64,000 nt of DNA. Source: Flavobacterium sp. DG2-3. GTDB taxonomy: Bacteria > Bacteroidota > Bacteroidia > Flavobacteriales > Flavobacteriaceae. Made by a program: the position numbers and the translations under genes. The stretch lies in contig NZ_JAVAMB010000007.1 in NCBI RefSeq assembly GCF_030730925.1, forward strand, positions 186,001 through 250,000, read 5' to 3'. Below the pieces are notes generated by a model that did not search any database, was not told where the DNA came from, and saw only the letters and a list, made by a program, of their open reading frames with translations. Positions 43,739-51,381 of the stretch are shown piece after piece (the stretch's first letter is position 1; each line of letters begins with the position of its first letter).

Positions 43739-44611
43739 ATGAACGAAAAGCGCAATATTTTAAGAGAATTAGTACCAATTTCAGATGACGACTTCTTTAT
43801 AGTATTAAATCATATGAATGCAAAATTTGACTTTCCTCTTCATTTTCATCCAGAAATTGAATTGAATTTAGTTTTGAATTCTTCAGGAAAAAGAATTATT
43901 GGAGATTCTGTAGGAGAATATTCTGATTGTGATCTGGCGCTGATTGGTCCTAACACGCCACATTTATGGACAGGAATTAAAGAAAACAATGATGCTCATG
44001 TGGTCACCATTCAGTTTCATGAAGATTTATTTTCAGAAAAGACTTTAAGGAGAAAACTTGCTATTCCAATTCGAGAGTTATTGGAAAGATCAAAACGCGG
44101 TATTGCTTTTTCGAAAGAAACAATTGAAAATTTAAAACCAAAAATTTTACAATTATCCGACTCTCAGGATTTTAATTCGTTGTTGGATTTTCTATCTATA
44201 TTACACGATTTAGCAATAGCAAAAAACTCAAAAACCCTTGCCTCTCATTCTTACGTAGATTATTACAGTTTTTCTGAAAGCCAGAAAATCGAAAAAGTAA
44301 ATGAATTTATAAAGAATAATCTTCAGAATAAAATTCAATTGAAGGAAGTTGCAGATTTAGTTAACATGTCGGAATCTGCGTTTAGTCATTACTTTAAAAA
44401 ATGCACAAATAGCTCATTTTCGGATTATGTAACCGATTTAAGATTAGGTATGGCCGCAAGATTATTATTTGAATCTGAACAATCAATAAAAGAAATATGC
44501 TACGACAGCGGTTTTAATAATATTTCAAATTTTAACAGAACTTTTAAGCGCAAAATGGGATACACCCCAAGTGATTTCAGAGATCAGAGTAAATTGATCA
44601 CAAAACATTAA
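43739..44611 (+). CDS. AraC-family transcription activator of the mannan PUL
   Basis: A 290-residue regulator. The N-terminal cupin domain (residues 20-110) contains HFHPEIELNLVLNSSG and NTPHLWTG, typical for sugar or aromatic ligand binding; the C-terminal two helix-turn-helices are KIQLKEVADLVNMSESAFSH and SIKEICYDSGFNNISNFNRT, followed by the signature GYTPSDFR. It is divergent from susC with a 247-base region holding paired repeats. A cytoplasmic AraC-type protein is expected to respond to a mono- or disaccharide made by the PUL enzymes and switch on the operon. Confidence 0.85.
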   Translation: MNEKRNILRELVPISDDDFFIVLNHMNAKFDFPLHFHPEIELNLVLNSSGKRIIGDSVGEYSDCDLALIGPNTPHLWTGIKENNDAHVVTIQFHEDLFSEKTLRRKLAIPIRELLERSKRGIAFSKETIENLKPKILQLSDSQDFNSLLDFLSILHDLAIAKNSKTLASHSYVDYYSFSESQKIEKVNEFIKNNLQNKIQLKEVADLVNMSESAFSHYFKKCTNSSFSDYVTDLRLGMAARLLFESEQSIKEICYDSGFNNISNFNRTFKRKMGYTPSDFRDQSKLITKH

Positions 44612-44682
44612 GTGAACTTCATCCTCTTTCTCGCAAAAAAAGTTAAGGACAATTTCACTGATGCTTCTCCTGTTTTAGTTTT

Positions 44683-44765
44683 GTGGCAGAATCGTGGCGC
44701 ATGGTGTTTTGGAAAACAGCAAATCCAGTAAAATCAAGATATGAAAAGCTAAGGTTCGAAACTTA
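44683..44765 (+). repeat. Att-like repeat unit C
   Basis: TGGCAGAATCGTGGCGC at 44684-44700; T-arm-like AAGGTTCGAA at 44751-44760. Confidence 0.6.
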
Positions 44766-44804
44766 TACAACATCAAAAACTGTTATAATTTAGCAATCAG
44801 AGAT

Positions 44805-44890
44805 TTGTGGCAAAACCGTGGCACACGGTGTTTATGAAAACTAGAAAACCAACAAAATAAGGTACTGACGCTTTTAGGTTTGAATAGATG
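44805..44890 (+). repeat. Att-like repeat unit D
   Basis: TGGCAAAACCGTGGCAC at 44808-44824; T-arm-like TAGGTTTGAAT at 44875-44885. It starts about 120 bases after unit C and is followed by a terminator, as is unit F. Confidence 0.6.
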
Positions 44891-44909
44891 TATATACGAG
44901 AAAAAATGT

Positions 44910-44946
44910 AAAGCCTGAGAAGTCCATGTTTCTCAGGCTTTTTTTG
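44910..44946 (+). terminator. Orphan terminator after att-like unit D
   Basis: AAGCCTGAGA and TCTCAGGCTT pair over 10 bases with a 10-base loop, then T-run. No gene ends just upstream; a tRNA-like remnant does. Confidence 0.7.
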
Positions 44947-45006
44947 TGATTTCCAAAATGTCCCTTTTCTTACTTAAATTTAAAATCTTAATGTTTTCGG
45001 CAAAAA

Positions 45007-45024
45007 TTGGTTCATGTCCCGTTA
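45007..45024 (+). repeat. Weak tRNA 3'-end-like scar
   Basis: TTGGTTCATGTCCCGTTA, related to ATGGTTCGAGTCCCGTTC at 26608. Confidence 0.3.
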
Positions 45025-45269
45025 GGTCAACCTGAAAGGACAAAAGCTAAAATTGCTACTTCGCTTATTATTCCATCTATTTATACTCAGCGTGGCATAA
45101 TAACAAAAATAATGTTGCATAATCAATTAACTGGTTGCAAATTATAAAATGAAACAATCTTTTCCAATAAGAATTTACTTTCTTCTTATTTAAAATTTAA
45201 TTTTAGATACCCATCAAAATATAGAAATCAGCATTCTATTATTTTTTAACAACTTAAAGAGGTATCACC

Positions 45270-47270
45270 ATGAAAAAATTTTCAGAAACAGCAGTCGGGT
45301 TTTTATTATTTATAACCTTGTTTACAACAGTAAGTACCTATTCTCAAAAAATCAAAACAGATAAAAATCAGAAAGAGGCATCAAGCTTTACGCAAAAAGC
45401 AAATAATGATCTCTTATCTTATCTTCCTTTTGCAGACAAAACCGATTATGAAAATGCAAAAAGGGGACTGATAGCTACTATTCCAGCAGGAAATATAAAG
45501 GATTCAAAAGGGAATATTATCTACGACATGAAGCAGTATGACTTTATAAAAGGCACTGCACCCGCAACTACAAATCCGAGCTTATGGCGTCAAAGCGAAC
45601 TCAACAGTATCAATGGGCTGTTTGAAGTAAAGAAGGGCTCAATATATCAGATCAGAGGGTTCGACTTGGCAAACATGACTTTGATAGCAGGGAAAACAGG
45701 ATGGATTATTATTGATCCTCTACTATCTCCTGAAACAGCCAAAGCAGGTTTGGAATTGGCAAACGAAAAAATAGGAAAAAAACCTGTAGCCGCTGTAATA
45801 ATTACCCACAGCCACATAGACCACTTTGGAGGAATAAGAGGCGTTGTTGACGAAAAAGATGTAAAAAGCGGTAAAGTGCCTATTTATGTGCCTGAAGGAT
45901 TTTTTGACCATTCTATCAGCGAAAATGTAATGGGAGGAAATACCATGGGAAGAAGAGCTTCCTATATGTACGGAAATCTTCTTCCAAAAGATGCAAAGGG
46001 AACATTAGGAACTGGTTTAGGGCAGACAACGTCAACAGGACTGGCAGGGATTTTAGACGGCACCGTAAAAATCAACAAGCTTTCGGGCGAGGAAAAAATT
46101 GTCGATGGCCTTAAAGTTGAATTTATCTATACTCCAGAGTCGGAAGCGCCTGCCGAAATGATGTTTTATTTTCCAGAACTTAAAGCATTCTGCCAGTCTG
46201 AGGATATAACACATACACTTCACAACCTTTACACATTAAGAGGCGCGCAGGTTCGTAATGGGCAGAAATGGAGCGCCTATATTGATTTGGCGCTTGCAAA
46301 ATGGGGAGACGATGTAGAATTTTCTTTTGCTTCGCATCACTGGCCTACTTGGGACAACAAAAATATCAAACCGTATTGGGAGAAGCAGCGTGATTTATAC
46401 CGTTTCATCCATGACCAGACGCTAAGACTTGCAAACGAGGGCTATACTCCTATAGAGATTGCTGAAATGCTGAAGCTTCCCGAATCGCTGGATAAAGAAT
46501 TTTACAGCAGAGGATACTATGGAACTTTAAGCCATGATGTACGCGCACAATATCAATTATACTTTGGATGGTTTGACGGCAACCCTTCCAATTTAAATAA
46601 ACTGACACCAGTTGATGCGGGCAAGAAGTATGTTGAATTTATGGGAGGTGCGGATAATTTATTATCAAATGCTAAAAAATCGTATGACAAAGGAGAATAC
46701 CGATGGGTGGCTGAAGTTGCAAGCCATCTGGTCTTTGCAGATCCGAAAAATCAGGATGGAAGAAACCTTTTGGCAGATGCTTACGAACAGCTGGGCTATG
46801 TAGCCGAATCTGGTCCATGGAGAAATTTTTATTTGTCAGGAGCAGCAGAATTAAGAAATGGAGTTAAGGTGCTGCCATCACCTGATACAGCTGGCCCCGA
46901 CATGGTTCGCGGAATGAGTACTGACTTATTCTTTAATTTTCTTGCCATGAAATTCAAAGGAACAGAGGCTGATGCTGCTGCTATGAAATATAATTTTAAC
47001 ATTGTTCTTCCAGATGTAAAAGAGAAGGTAGCATTAATTGTGGCAAATGGAGTTGTAACACCTCGAATTGGAGGAAGCGTTAAAAACGATGTTACAGCAA
47101 CAATAACAATCAACAGAAGCGATCTCAATAAAGTGAGCTTAAAAGAAGCTTCTTTTGCTGATCTTTTGAAATCCAAAGCGATAAAGATCGATGGGGATCA
47201 AAATGCCTTTACTTCATTTTTAGGAAAAATAGACAGTTTTAATTTCTGGTTTAATATCGTTGAGCCTTAA
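45270..47270 (+). CDS. Secreted alkyl sulfatase, metallo-beta-lactamase fold (SdsA/BDS1 type)
   Basis: A 666-residue exported enzyme (signal MKKFSETAVGFLLFITLFTT then VSTYSQ). The zinc site is THSHIDHFGG from residue 179, with further ligands in SEDITHTLHNLYTLRGAQVR and SHHWPTW. The alkylsulfatase dimerisation region and the SCP2-like C-terminal domain (about residues 545-665, RGMSTDLFFNFLAMKF) are present. It cleaves linear alkyl sulfates such as detergents to alcohol and sulfate, giving carbon or detergent resistance. AAAGAGG eight bases before the ATG is an unusually good ribosome site for this genome. A terminator follows. It stands alone. Confidence 0.9.
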   Translation: MKKFSETAVGFLLFITLFTTVSTYSQKIKTDKNQKEASSFTQKANNDLLSYLPFADKTDYENAKRGLIATIPAGNIKDSKGNIIYDMKQYDFIKGTAPATTNPSLWRQSELNSINGLFEVKKGSIYQIRGFDLANMTLIAGKTGWIIIDPLLSPETAKAGLELANEKIGKKPVAAVIITHSHIDHFGGIRGVVDEKDVKSGKVPIYVPEGFFDHSISENVMGGNTMGRRASYMYGNLLPKDAKGTLGTGLGQTTSTGLAGILDGTVKINKLSGEEKIVDGLKVEFIYTPESEAPAEMMFYFPELKAFCQSEDITHTLHNLYTLRGAQVRNGQKWSAYIDLALAKWGDDVEFSFASHHWPTWDNKNIKPYWEKQRDLYRFIHDQTLRLANEGYTPIEIAEMLKLPESLDKEFYSRGYYGTLSHDVRAQYQLYFGWFDGNPSNLNKLTPVDAGKKYVEFMGGADNLLSNAKKSYDKGEYRWVAEVASHLVFADPKNQDGRNLLADAYEQLGYVAESGPWRNFYLSGAAELRNGVKVLPSPDTAGPDMVRGMSTDLFFNFLAMKFKGTEADAAAMKYNFNIVLPDVKEKVALIVANGVVTPRIGGSVKNDVTATITINRSDLNKVSLKEASFADLLKSKAIKIDGDQNAFTSFLGKIDSFNFWFNIVEP

Positions 47271-47289
47271 ATGGAATACTATTGATTTG

Positions 47290-47317
47290 GAGAGGCTAAA
47301 ATAATTTAGCCTCTTTT
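47290..47317 (+). terminator. Terminator of the alkyl sulfatase gene
   Basis: AGAGGCTAAA pairs with TTTAGCCTCT across three or four bases, then TTTTG. Confidence 0.8.
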
Positions 47318-47384
47318 GTTTGCAGTCACCGCATTGAACTTATGCAGCATATTTTAACTTTTTCTGTTTTCTACACCTCTAATT

Positions 47385-48191
47385 ATGATCCAATTTAAAA
47401 GAGTTATCATTTCTTTATCCGCACTTTTAGCATCGCAAATTTCAAATGCACAGCTTGATCCGCCTTACACAGTTGGATTTATTCCAGCTTCTATAACGGA
47501 AGGTGATATTGCTTTTCCCCTATATGAAAAATGGCACTTAAGCGGTCAGGCTGATATGCAATTGGTAACGCAGGGATCCTACGATACAAAAAATCCTTTT
47601 GAATACACTCAGAGAGTCGTTTTAAGACCATGGCTTGTCTATTCTTGCTTCAAAAATATCAAATTGTGGCTGGGATATGCGCACAATCAGAAATATGCAG
47701 TTGAAGAAATGGGAAATTATGAAACGCTTGAGAACCGCTTAATCATAATGGGCACATTCTCACAAGATATGCCGAGAGGAAATATATTTGAGTAGATCCG
47801 TTTTGAAACTAAATTTTTTGATGACGGAAACGGAATCCATCAGACCGTCCCAAGAATTCGTATGAGATTTGGAGTAAATCATTTTCTCCCTCAAAGCAAG
47901 AGCAAACCGTTGTTCTTGGCTCCCAATATAGGCTACTATGCGGAGCTGATGCTTAAGTTCGCGTCAAAAGATTATGCAAAAGAGAATTTTGATATTTTTA
48001 GATTGTCAGTATATTATACTGCAGGAATTACTCCTAATATTCATTTTTTAGCTGGCGTAATCGGACAAATACAGCTTCGTACAAATGGAACTCGGTTCGA
48101 TATCTACTATGGTCCGATGGTATCTGTCAAATACAGCATCAAACCTAAGGAAAGAGAAACTTTTGACAGTGTCGATGGGGGAGCAGATTGA
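47385..48191 (+). pseudogene. DUF2490 outer-membrane protein interrupted by one amber codon
   Basis: Residues 1-136 (signal MIQFKRVIISLSALLASQISN then Q; KWHLSGQADMQL; RVVLRPWLVYSCFKNIKLWL) are followed by TAG at 47793-47795 and then, in the same frame, IRFETKFFDDGNG, IRMRFGVNHFLP and the rest to a stop at 48191. Together they give a full ~268-residue DUF2490 protein, a predicted beta-barrel. The codon before the break is GAG; the expected glutamine CAG at the TAG position would give EQIRFE, so a single C-to-T change explains it. It is a fresh pseudogene, an amber-suppressed gene, or a base-call error. Confidence 0.8.
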
Positions 48192-48264
48192 TAATGCGCT
48201 AAAAATAAAATTGCATGGAAACTAGATCTTAAGTAATATTTATTTTTTTCAAATCATCTTGAAA

Positions 48265-48287
48265 ATGGTTCGAGAATTGTCCCGTTA
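48265..48287 (+). repeat. Weak tRNA 3'-end-like scar
   Basis: ATGGTTCGAG, four extra bases, then GTCCCGTTA; a relative of 26608-26632 with an insertion. Confidence 0.3.
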
Positions 48288-48349
48288 AGGCTAGTATAAA
48301 AAAGATTTTTATAATTAAAAAAAAAATATAAATTGATGCTCTAAGTTAT

Positions 48350-48428
48350 ATGTCAAAATGGTGGCACCTCAATTTTGGATTTGATACATTTTTTGTACAT
48401 AAAAGTTAAGGCGCTTTTCGGAATACAA
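48350..48428 (+). repeat. Att-like repeat unit E (most degenerate)
   Basis: TGTCAAAATGGTGGCAC at 48351-48367 with mismatches to the consensus; the T-arm-like end is nearly lost (TTTTCGGAATAC). Confidence 0.45.
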
Positions 48429-48461
48429 GTTTTTGACAGAATCTTTTTCTATCTTATTTTT

Positions 48462-48481
48462 TTGGTGTAAATTTACACCAA
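48462..48481. promoter_or_regulatory. parDE operator: perfect 20-bp palindrome over the promoter
   Basis: TTGGTGTAAATTTACACCAA, with the -7-like box TAAATTTA at its centre, 19 bases before the antitoxin ATG. ParD-type antitoxins repress their own promoter, and a ribbon-helix-helix dimer would fit this site. Confidence 0.7.
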
Positions 48482-48500
48482 TTCAAAAGCTTTTATTATT

Positions 48501-48746
48501 ATGACACGACAAAGTATATCATTGACAGCTCCAAATGAAGAATGGTTAAAAAATCAAGTTAACTCAGAAGAGTTCAGCAGCAAAAGTGAAGCTATTAATT
48601 TTTTAATCAAAAAAGCACGTTCGCAAGAAGAGTTTTATGACTTCGTTAGAGCTAAAATAGATAAAGGAGAAAAAAGTGGTTTCGCAAAAAAACAAACTAG
48701 AGAGGAAATGTTAACCGAGTTTAAAAAGGGTTTGGGAGATGTATAG
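48501..48746 (+). CDS. parD: ParD-type antitoxin
   Basis: An 81-residue ribbon-helix-helix antitoxin: MTRQSISLTAPNEEWLKNQV is the DNA-binding strand and first helix, and FSSKSEAINFLIKKARSQEE the second. The C-terminal part (EKSGFAKKQTREEMLTEFK) is the flexible region that wraps the toxin. It overlaps the toxin gene by eight bases and is preceded by a perfect palindrome, the classic type II autoregulated module. It neutralises the ParE-like protein encoded next. Confidence 0.88.
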   Translation: MTRQSISLTAPNEEWLKNQVNSEEFSSKSEAINFLIKKARSQEEFYDFVRAKIDKGEKSGFAKKQTREEMLTEFKKGLGDV

Positions 48747-49017
48747 CTATTATTTGAGTAGCGAAGCCAAAGAAGATTTAAAAAGAATTTATTACTATGG
48801 AGTCGGCAAGTTTGGACTAGATCAGGCTGACAACTATTTCAATATGTTTTACGATTGTTTTGACAAAATAGAACAAAATCCATTTTTATTTCCATCTGCC
48901 AACCATATCAAAAAAGGATATCGTTATTGTGTTTGTGGCGTTGATACTATTTACTACCGAATAAATGGAGATGAACGTATAGAAATTATTACCATTATTG
49001 GGAGGCAGGACTTTTAG
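48739..49017 (+). CDS. parE: ParE/RelE-superfamily toxin
   Basis: A 92-residue toxin: YYLSSEAKEDLKRIYYYGVG at the start, YFNMFYDCFDKIEQNPFLFP, then YRYCVCGVDTIYYRING and IIGRQDF at the C-terminus, the standard ParE/RelE fold. ParE-type proteins poison DNA gyrase while RelE-type cut mRNA; the N-terminal sequence fits ParE better. The ATG lies eight bases before the antitoxin stop, so translation is coupled. Gene pairs like this often stabilise mobile elements, in keeping with att-like scars on both sides. Confidence 0.88.
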   Translation: MYSYYLSSEAKEDLKRIYYYGVGKFGLDQADNYFNMFYDCFDKIEQNPFLFPSANHIKKGYRYCVCGVDTIYYRINGDERIEIITIIGRQDF

Positions 49018-49212
49018 AGAAGTAAAAGTTGCCATTATCTTTAAAACAAGGTCTAGACTGTTAGCAAACTAAAATAAAAAAATAGGACAAATCAATCATT
49101 TTTTTTAATTTTATCGTAAAATTTAAAACATAAAATAAATCACACAAATAAATAGAAGTAACGTACTAAATATCAACACATTAGCATGTAAATTTAAATA
49201 TAAAAAGTTTTA

Positions 49213-49304
49213 TGGCAAAATCGTGGCACTCCAACTTTTACAAAACAAAAAATGCAGCATAGGCGGGCGTTCCCGAGCTTAGGTTCGAATCCTGCTCTCC
49301 CCAC
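49213..49304 (+). repeat. Att-like repeat unit F, best preserved tRNA 3' end
   Basis: TGGCAAAATCGTGGCAC at 49213-49229, then at 49279 TTAGGTTCGAATCCTGCTCT followed by CCCCAC: a nearly full T-arm and acceptor 3' strand. There is no matching 5' half, so this is an attachment-site scar and not a functional tRNA gene. Confidence 0.65.
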
Positions 49305-49305
49305 G

Positions 49306-49334
49306 AAAGTCCTGAAGAAATTCAGGACTTTTTT
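49306..49334 (+). terminator. Terminator after unit F, duplicated at 51263
   Basis: AAAGTCCTGAA pairs with TTCAGGACTTT around a short loop, then T-run. The same sequence ends the SDR gene at 51263-51290. Confidence 0.75.
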
Positions 49335-49429
49335 TTCATAAAACTGAAAAACCTCTAGATCATTAAAATATGCAGTTTTTTTGCATTTACGGTATTTTTC
49401 ATTTTTTTTTAAAGCGCCCAAAACTTCAG

Positions 49430-49515
49430 GTGCAGAATCGTGCATCTAGGGTTTAAGACATTATAAAAACGTAGCTAGATGCGGGTTTAAACTATAGTTC
49501 GAATCATGCTCTAAT
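49430..49515 (+). repeat. Att-like repeat unit G
   Basis: TGCAGAATCGTGCATC at 49431-49446 and ATAGTTCGAATCATGCTCT at 49494-49512, keeping the T-loop and CTCT of unit F. Confidence 0.5.
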
Positions 49516-49551
49516 CAGACTAACTGAAAACAGTATAGCTACAACTAAAAA

Positions 49552-49657
49552 ACTCCCTAAAAAGGGAGTCCTTTGGCGGCCGGCGGTTGCCTGAAAAGTA
49601 TATGGTAATTAACTAAATCATTTGGGACAGAACCTCCAGACGAACCCCGCCGGTCCC
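49552..49657 (+). ncRNA. Candidate structured RNA or regulatory element
   Basis: Hairpin ACTCCC/GGGAGT (49552-49569) is followed by GGCCGGCGGTT (49578-49588) that can pair with AACCCCGCCGGTCC (49643-49656) across about 55 bases; GGGAC (49624) can pair alternatively with GTCCC (49653). The G+C content is far above the AT-rich surroundings. No known family recognised; a promoter is not evident. Confidence 0.35.
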
Positions 49658-50009
49658 CTGTATTTTTCTGACTGATTTAAACAGTATCATTACCAGTATA
49701 AAGACAAATTTACGGCAATTTAAACAGCCCCTCATTACATAATATTAGAATAACATTACAGCATTTTAAGCTCTCTAGAATTCAAAAGCAACCACTTAGT
49801 TATAAAGAATTCATGTTAAATTTTCTAAATGATTAATGGGCAATCTGTTTTAAAAGTTTTTTAACGCTTTTTATTCAGACGATAAAATAAACAGAAAGCT
49901 AGAACCACCTTTTTATTATATAATACTGTGTCCCAATTCTATAAAATAATTTCAGATAGGCTTTTTAATTTTAATCTGAAAAATAACAAGAATATAAAAC
50001 TTTACAATT

Positions 50010-50309
50010 ATGGAAAACTTAATAAACCAGGAAAACCTTGAAGATCTTAGAGATTTTATTGAAAGTAAGATTGCAGATGTGCCAGGGAGCTATATCCTTA
50101 TAGGCGCGGTGGGTTCGCTGCTGCTATCTTCTTATCTTACAAATAATGGGCATCCCGATGCGGGCTCTCTCATCGGAAAACTTGCCATACCCATTGCCGG
50201 TATCGGATTGGCTAAATACAAGGATGTACTTGCTCAGGCTGCTGAAAGCTTAGCTCAAAAGGCCACTGGTACTGAGACCGAAATCCAGAAGACTTTCGAA
50301 ACAGCTTAA
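50010..50309 (+). CDS. Small membrane-associated protein
   Basis: A 99-residue protein. An acidic helix (MENLINQENLEDLRDFIESK) leads to a hydrophobic region with two likely membrane-spanning segments, SYILIGAVGSLLLSSYLTNN and SLIGKLAIPIAGIGLAKY, and a polar helical tail (EIQKTFETA). I recognise no family. It is preceded by a long gene-free region and followed by a strong terminator, so it is a single-gene unit. Confidence 0.6.
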   Translation: MENLINQENLEDLRDFIESKIADVPGSYILIGAVGSLLLSSYLTNNGHPDAGSLIGKLAIPIAGIGLAKYKDVLAQAAESLAQKATGTETEIQKTFETA

Positions 50310-50342
50310 TAGGATTCTTATATCGAATAATCCTCAAGAAAT

Positions 50343-50371
50343 AAAAAGTTCTGCCAGTGCAGAACTTTTTT
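50343..50371 (+). terminator. Terminator of the small membrane protein gene
   Basis: AAAAAGTTCTGC pairs with GCAGAACTTTTT around CAGT, then T. Confidence 0.85.
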
Positions 50372-50543
50372 GCTTTATGTTGTATCTGAATCTCTTTGAA
50401 AACCTATCGCTATAACTGTGCACTATTTTCGAAAACTTTCTACTGTACTGGAAATTTATCGTATTTTTATAAACCGCTTATCTTCTATGCACAATGTAGA
50501 AATCTGAAGCGCGATAAAAAAATTAAAATTAATTATAATAAAA

Positions 50544-51248
50544 ATGCAGAATATAGAAAACAAAGTAGCGTATATAACTGGAGCGACAAAAGGTATCGGT
50601 CTGGGCATTGCAGAAGCTTTAGTGCAAAAAGGACTAAAAGTAGCTATTTCAGGCAGGGATACTGAAGCACTTGAAAAAGCGCAACAAACATTAGGAAAAC
50701 AGAACGTAATTGTCATACAATCTGATGTCAGAAATTTTAATGATGAACTCAAAGCCGTTGAGCAGATTGTATCCAAATTCGGAAAACTTGATATTGTCAT
50801 TGCCAATGCTGGAGTAGGAAAATTTGCGCCCATAGACGAAATGTCCCTTGAAGACTGGAACACAATGATAGATACCAATCTTACGGGAGCTTTTCATACC
50901 CTGAAAGCTACTGTTGCGCAACTTAAAGAAAACAAAGGGTATTATATTTCAATTGCATCGCTAGCTGGAGCGAACTTCTTTGCCAAAGGTGCTGCCTATA
51001 ATGCCTCAAACTTTGGTTTGGTGGGTTTTACACAAGCTGCCATGCTAGACCTTCGTGATTACGATGTAAAGTGCACAACGATTATGCCTGGATCAGTCAC
51101 TTCAAACTTTAACGGTCATACTCCAAGTGAAGACGACAAATGGAAAATCCAACCATCAGATTTAGGACAGATGGTTGTGGATCTCTTAAAAATGAATCCT
51201 AATGTACTTCCAAGCAAGATAGAAGTACGTCCTACGAAAACAAAATAG
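50544..51248 (+). CDS. Short-chain dehydrogenase with altered active-site motif
   Basis: A 234-residue SDR of FabG-like type: TGATKGIGLG cofactor site, NAGVG, catalytic serine in SIASLAGA. The catalytic motif is YNASN: the lysine of YxxxK is replaced by asparagine (codon AAC), though the context FGLVGFTQAAMLDLR is normal. It may have reduced activity, use another residue, or have become a binding protein. The soluble cytoplasmic enzyme lies alone, followed by a terminator. Substrate unknown. Confidence 0.8.
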   Translation: MQNIENKVAYITGATKGIGLGIAEALVQKGLKVAISGRDTEALEKAQQTLGKQNVIVIQSDVRNFNDELKAVEQIVSKFGKLDIVIANAGVGKFAPIDEMSLEDWNTMIDTNLTGAFHTLKATVAQLKENKGYYISIASLAGANFFAKGAAYNASNFGLVGFTQAAMLDLRDYDVKCTTIMPGSVTSNFNGHTPSEDDKWKIQPSDLGQMVVDLLKMNPNVLPSKIEVRPTKTK

Positions 51249-51262
51249 TTTAAATTAAATAG

Positions 51263-51290
51263 AAAAGTCCTGAAGAAATTCAGGACTTTT
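51263..51290 (+). terminator. Terminator of the SDR gene
   Basis: AAAAGTCCTGAA with TTCAGGACTTTT; identical core to 49306-49334. Confidence 0.8.
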
Positions 51291-51381
51291 CTATTCATTA
51301 TAAAATAATTATACTTTATATATAATCAAACTCTCTATAGCTATAAAATGATCTTTTTGATGTGATCAATACCGCTGGAAT

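Larger units (their letters stand above)
44612..45269. other. Gene-free region with two att-like units
   Basis: About 660 bases with att-like units C (44683-44765) and D (44805-44890), a terminator hairpin (44910-44946) and a weak tRNA-like scar (45007-45024). The 5' untranslated part of the alkylsulfatase gene is at the right end. No credible coding frame. Confidence 0.55.
48192..48500. other. Intergenic region with att-like unit E
   Basis: About 310 bases holding a weak tRNA-like scar (48265-48287), att-like unit E (48350-48428) and the parDE operator (48462-48481). Confidence 0.5.
49018..50009. other. Long gene-free stretch with att-like units and a structured segment
   Basis: About 990 bases. 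It contains att-like units F (49213-49304) and G (49430-49515), a terminator (49306-49334) and a G+C-rich foldable segment (49552-49657). The rest is AT-rich. A minus-strand frame at 49194-49445 reads through the repeat and is not a gene. Confidence 0.55.

Noticed and set aside
49279-49304. Possible tRNA gene
   Set aside because: Only the T-arm and 3' acceptor strand are present; no D-arm, anticodon arm or 5' acceptor strand is found upstream.
49194-49445. Minus-strand frame of 83 codons with GRAGFEP
   Set aside because: It reads through att-like unit F; RAGFEP-like peptides are the usual false translation of tRNA 3' ends.
25110-49515. CRISPR array made by the repeated unit
   Set aside because: Copies are far apart, divergent and not separated by uniform spacers; no cas gene is present.
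50396-50665. 89-codon frame before and inside the SDR gene
   Set aside because: It runs out of frame into a clear SDR coding region and is rich in basic and aromatic residues typical of noise.
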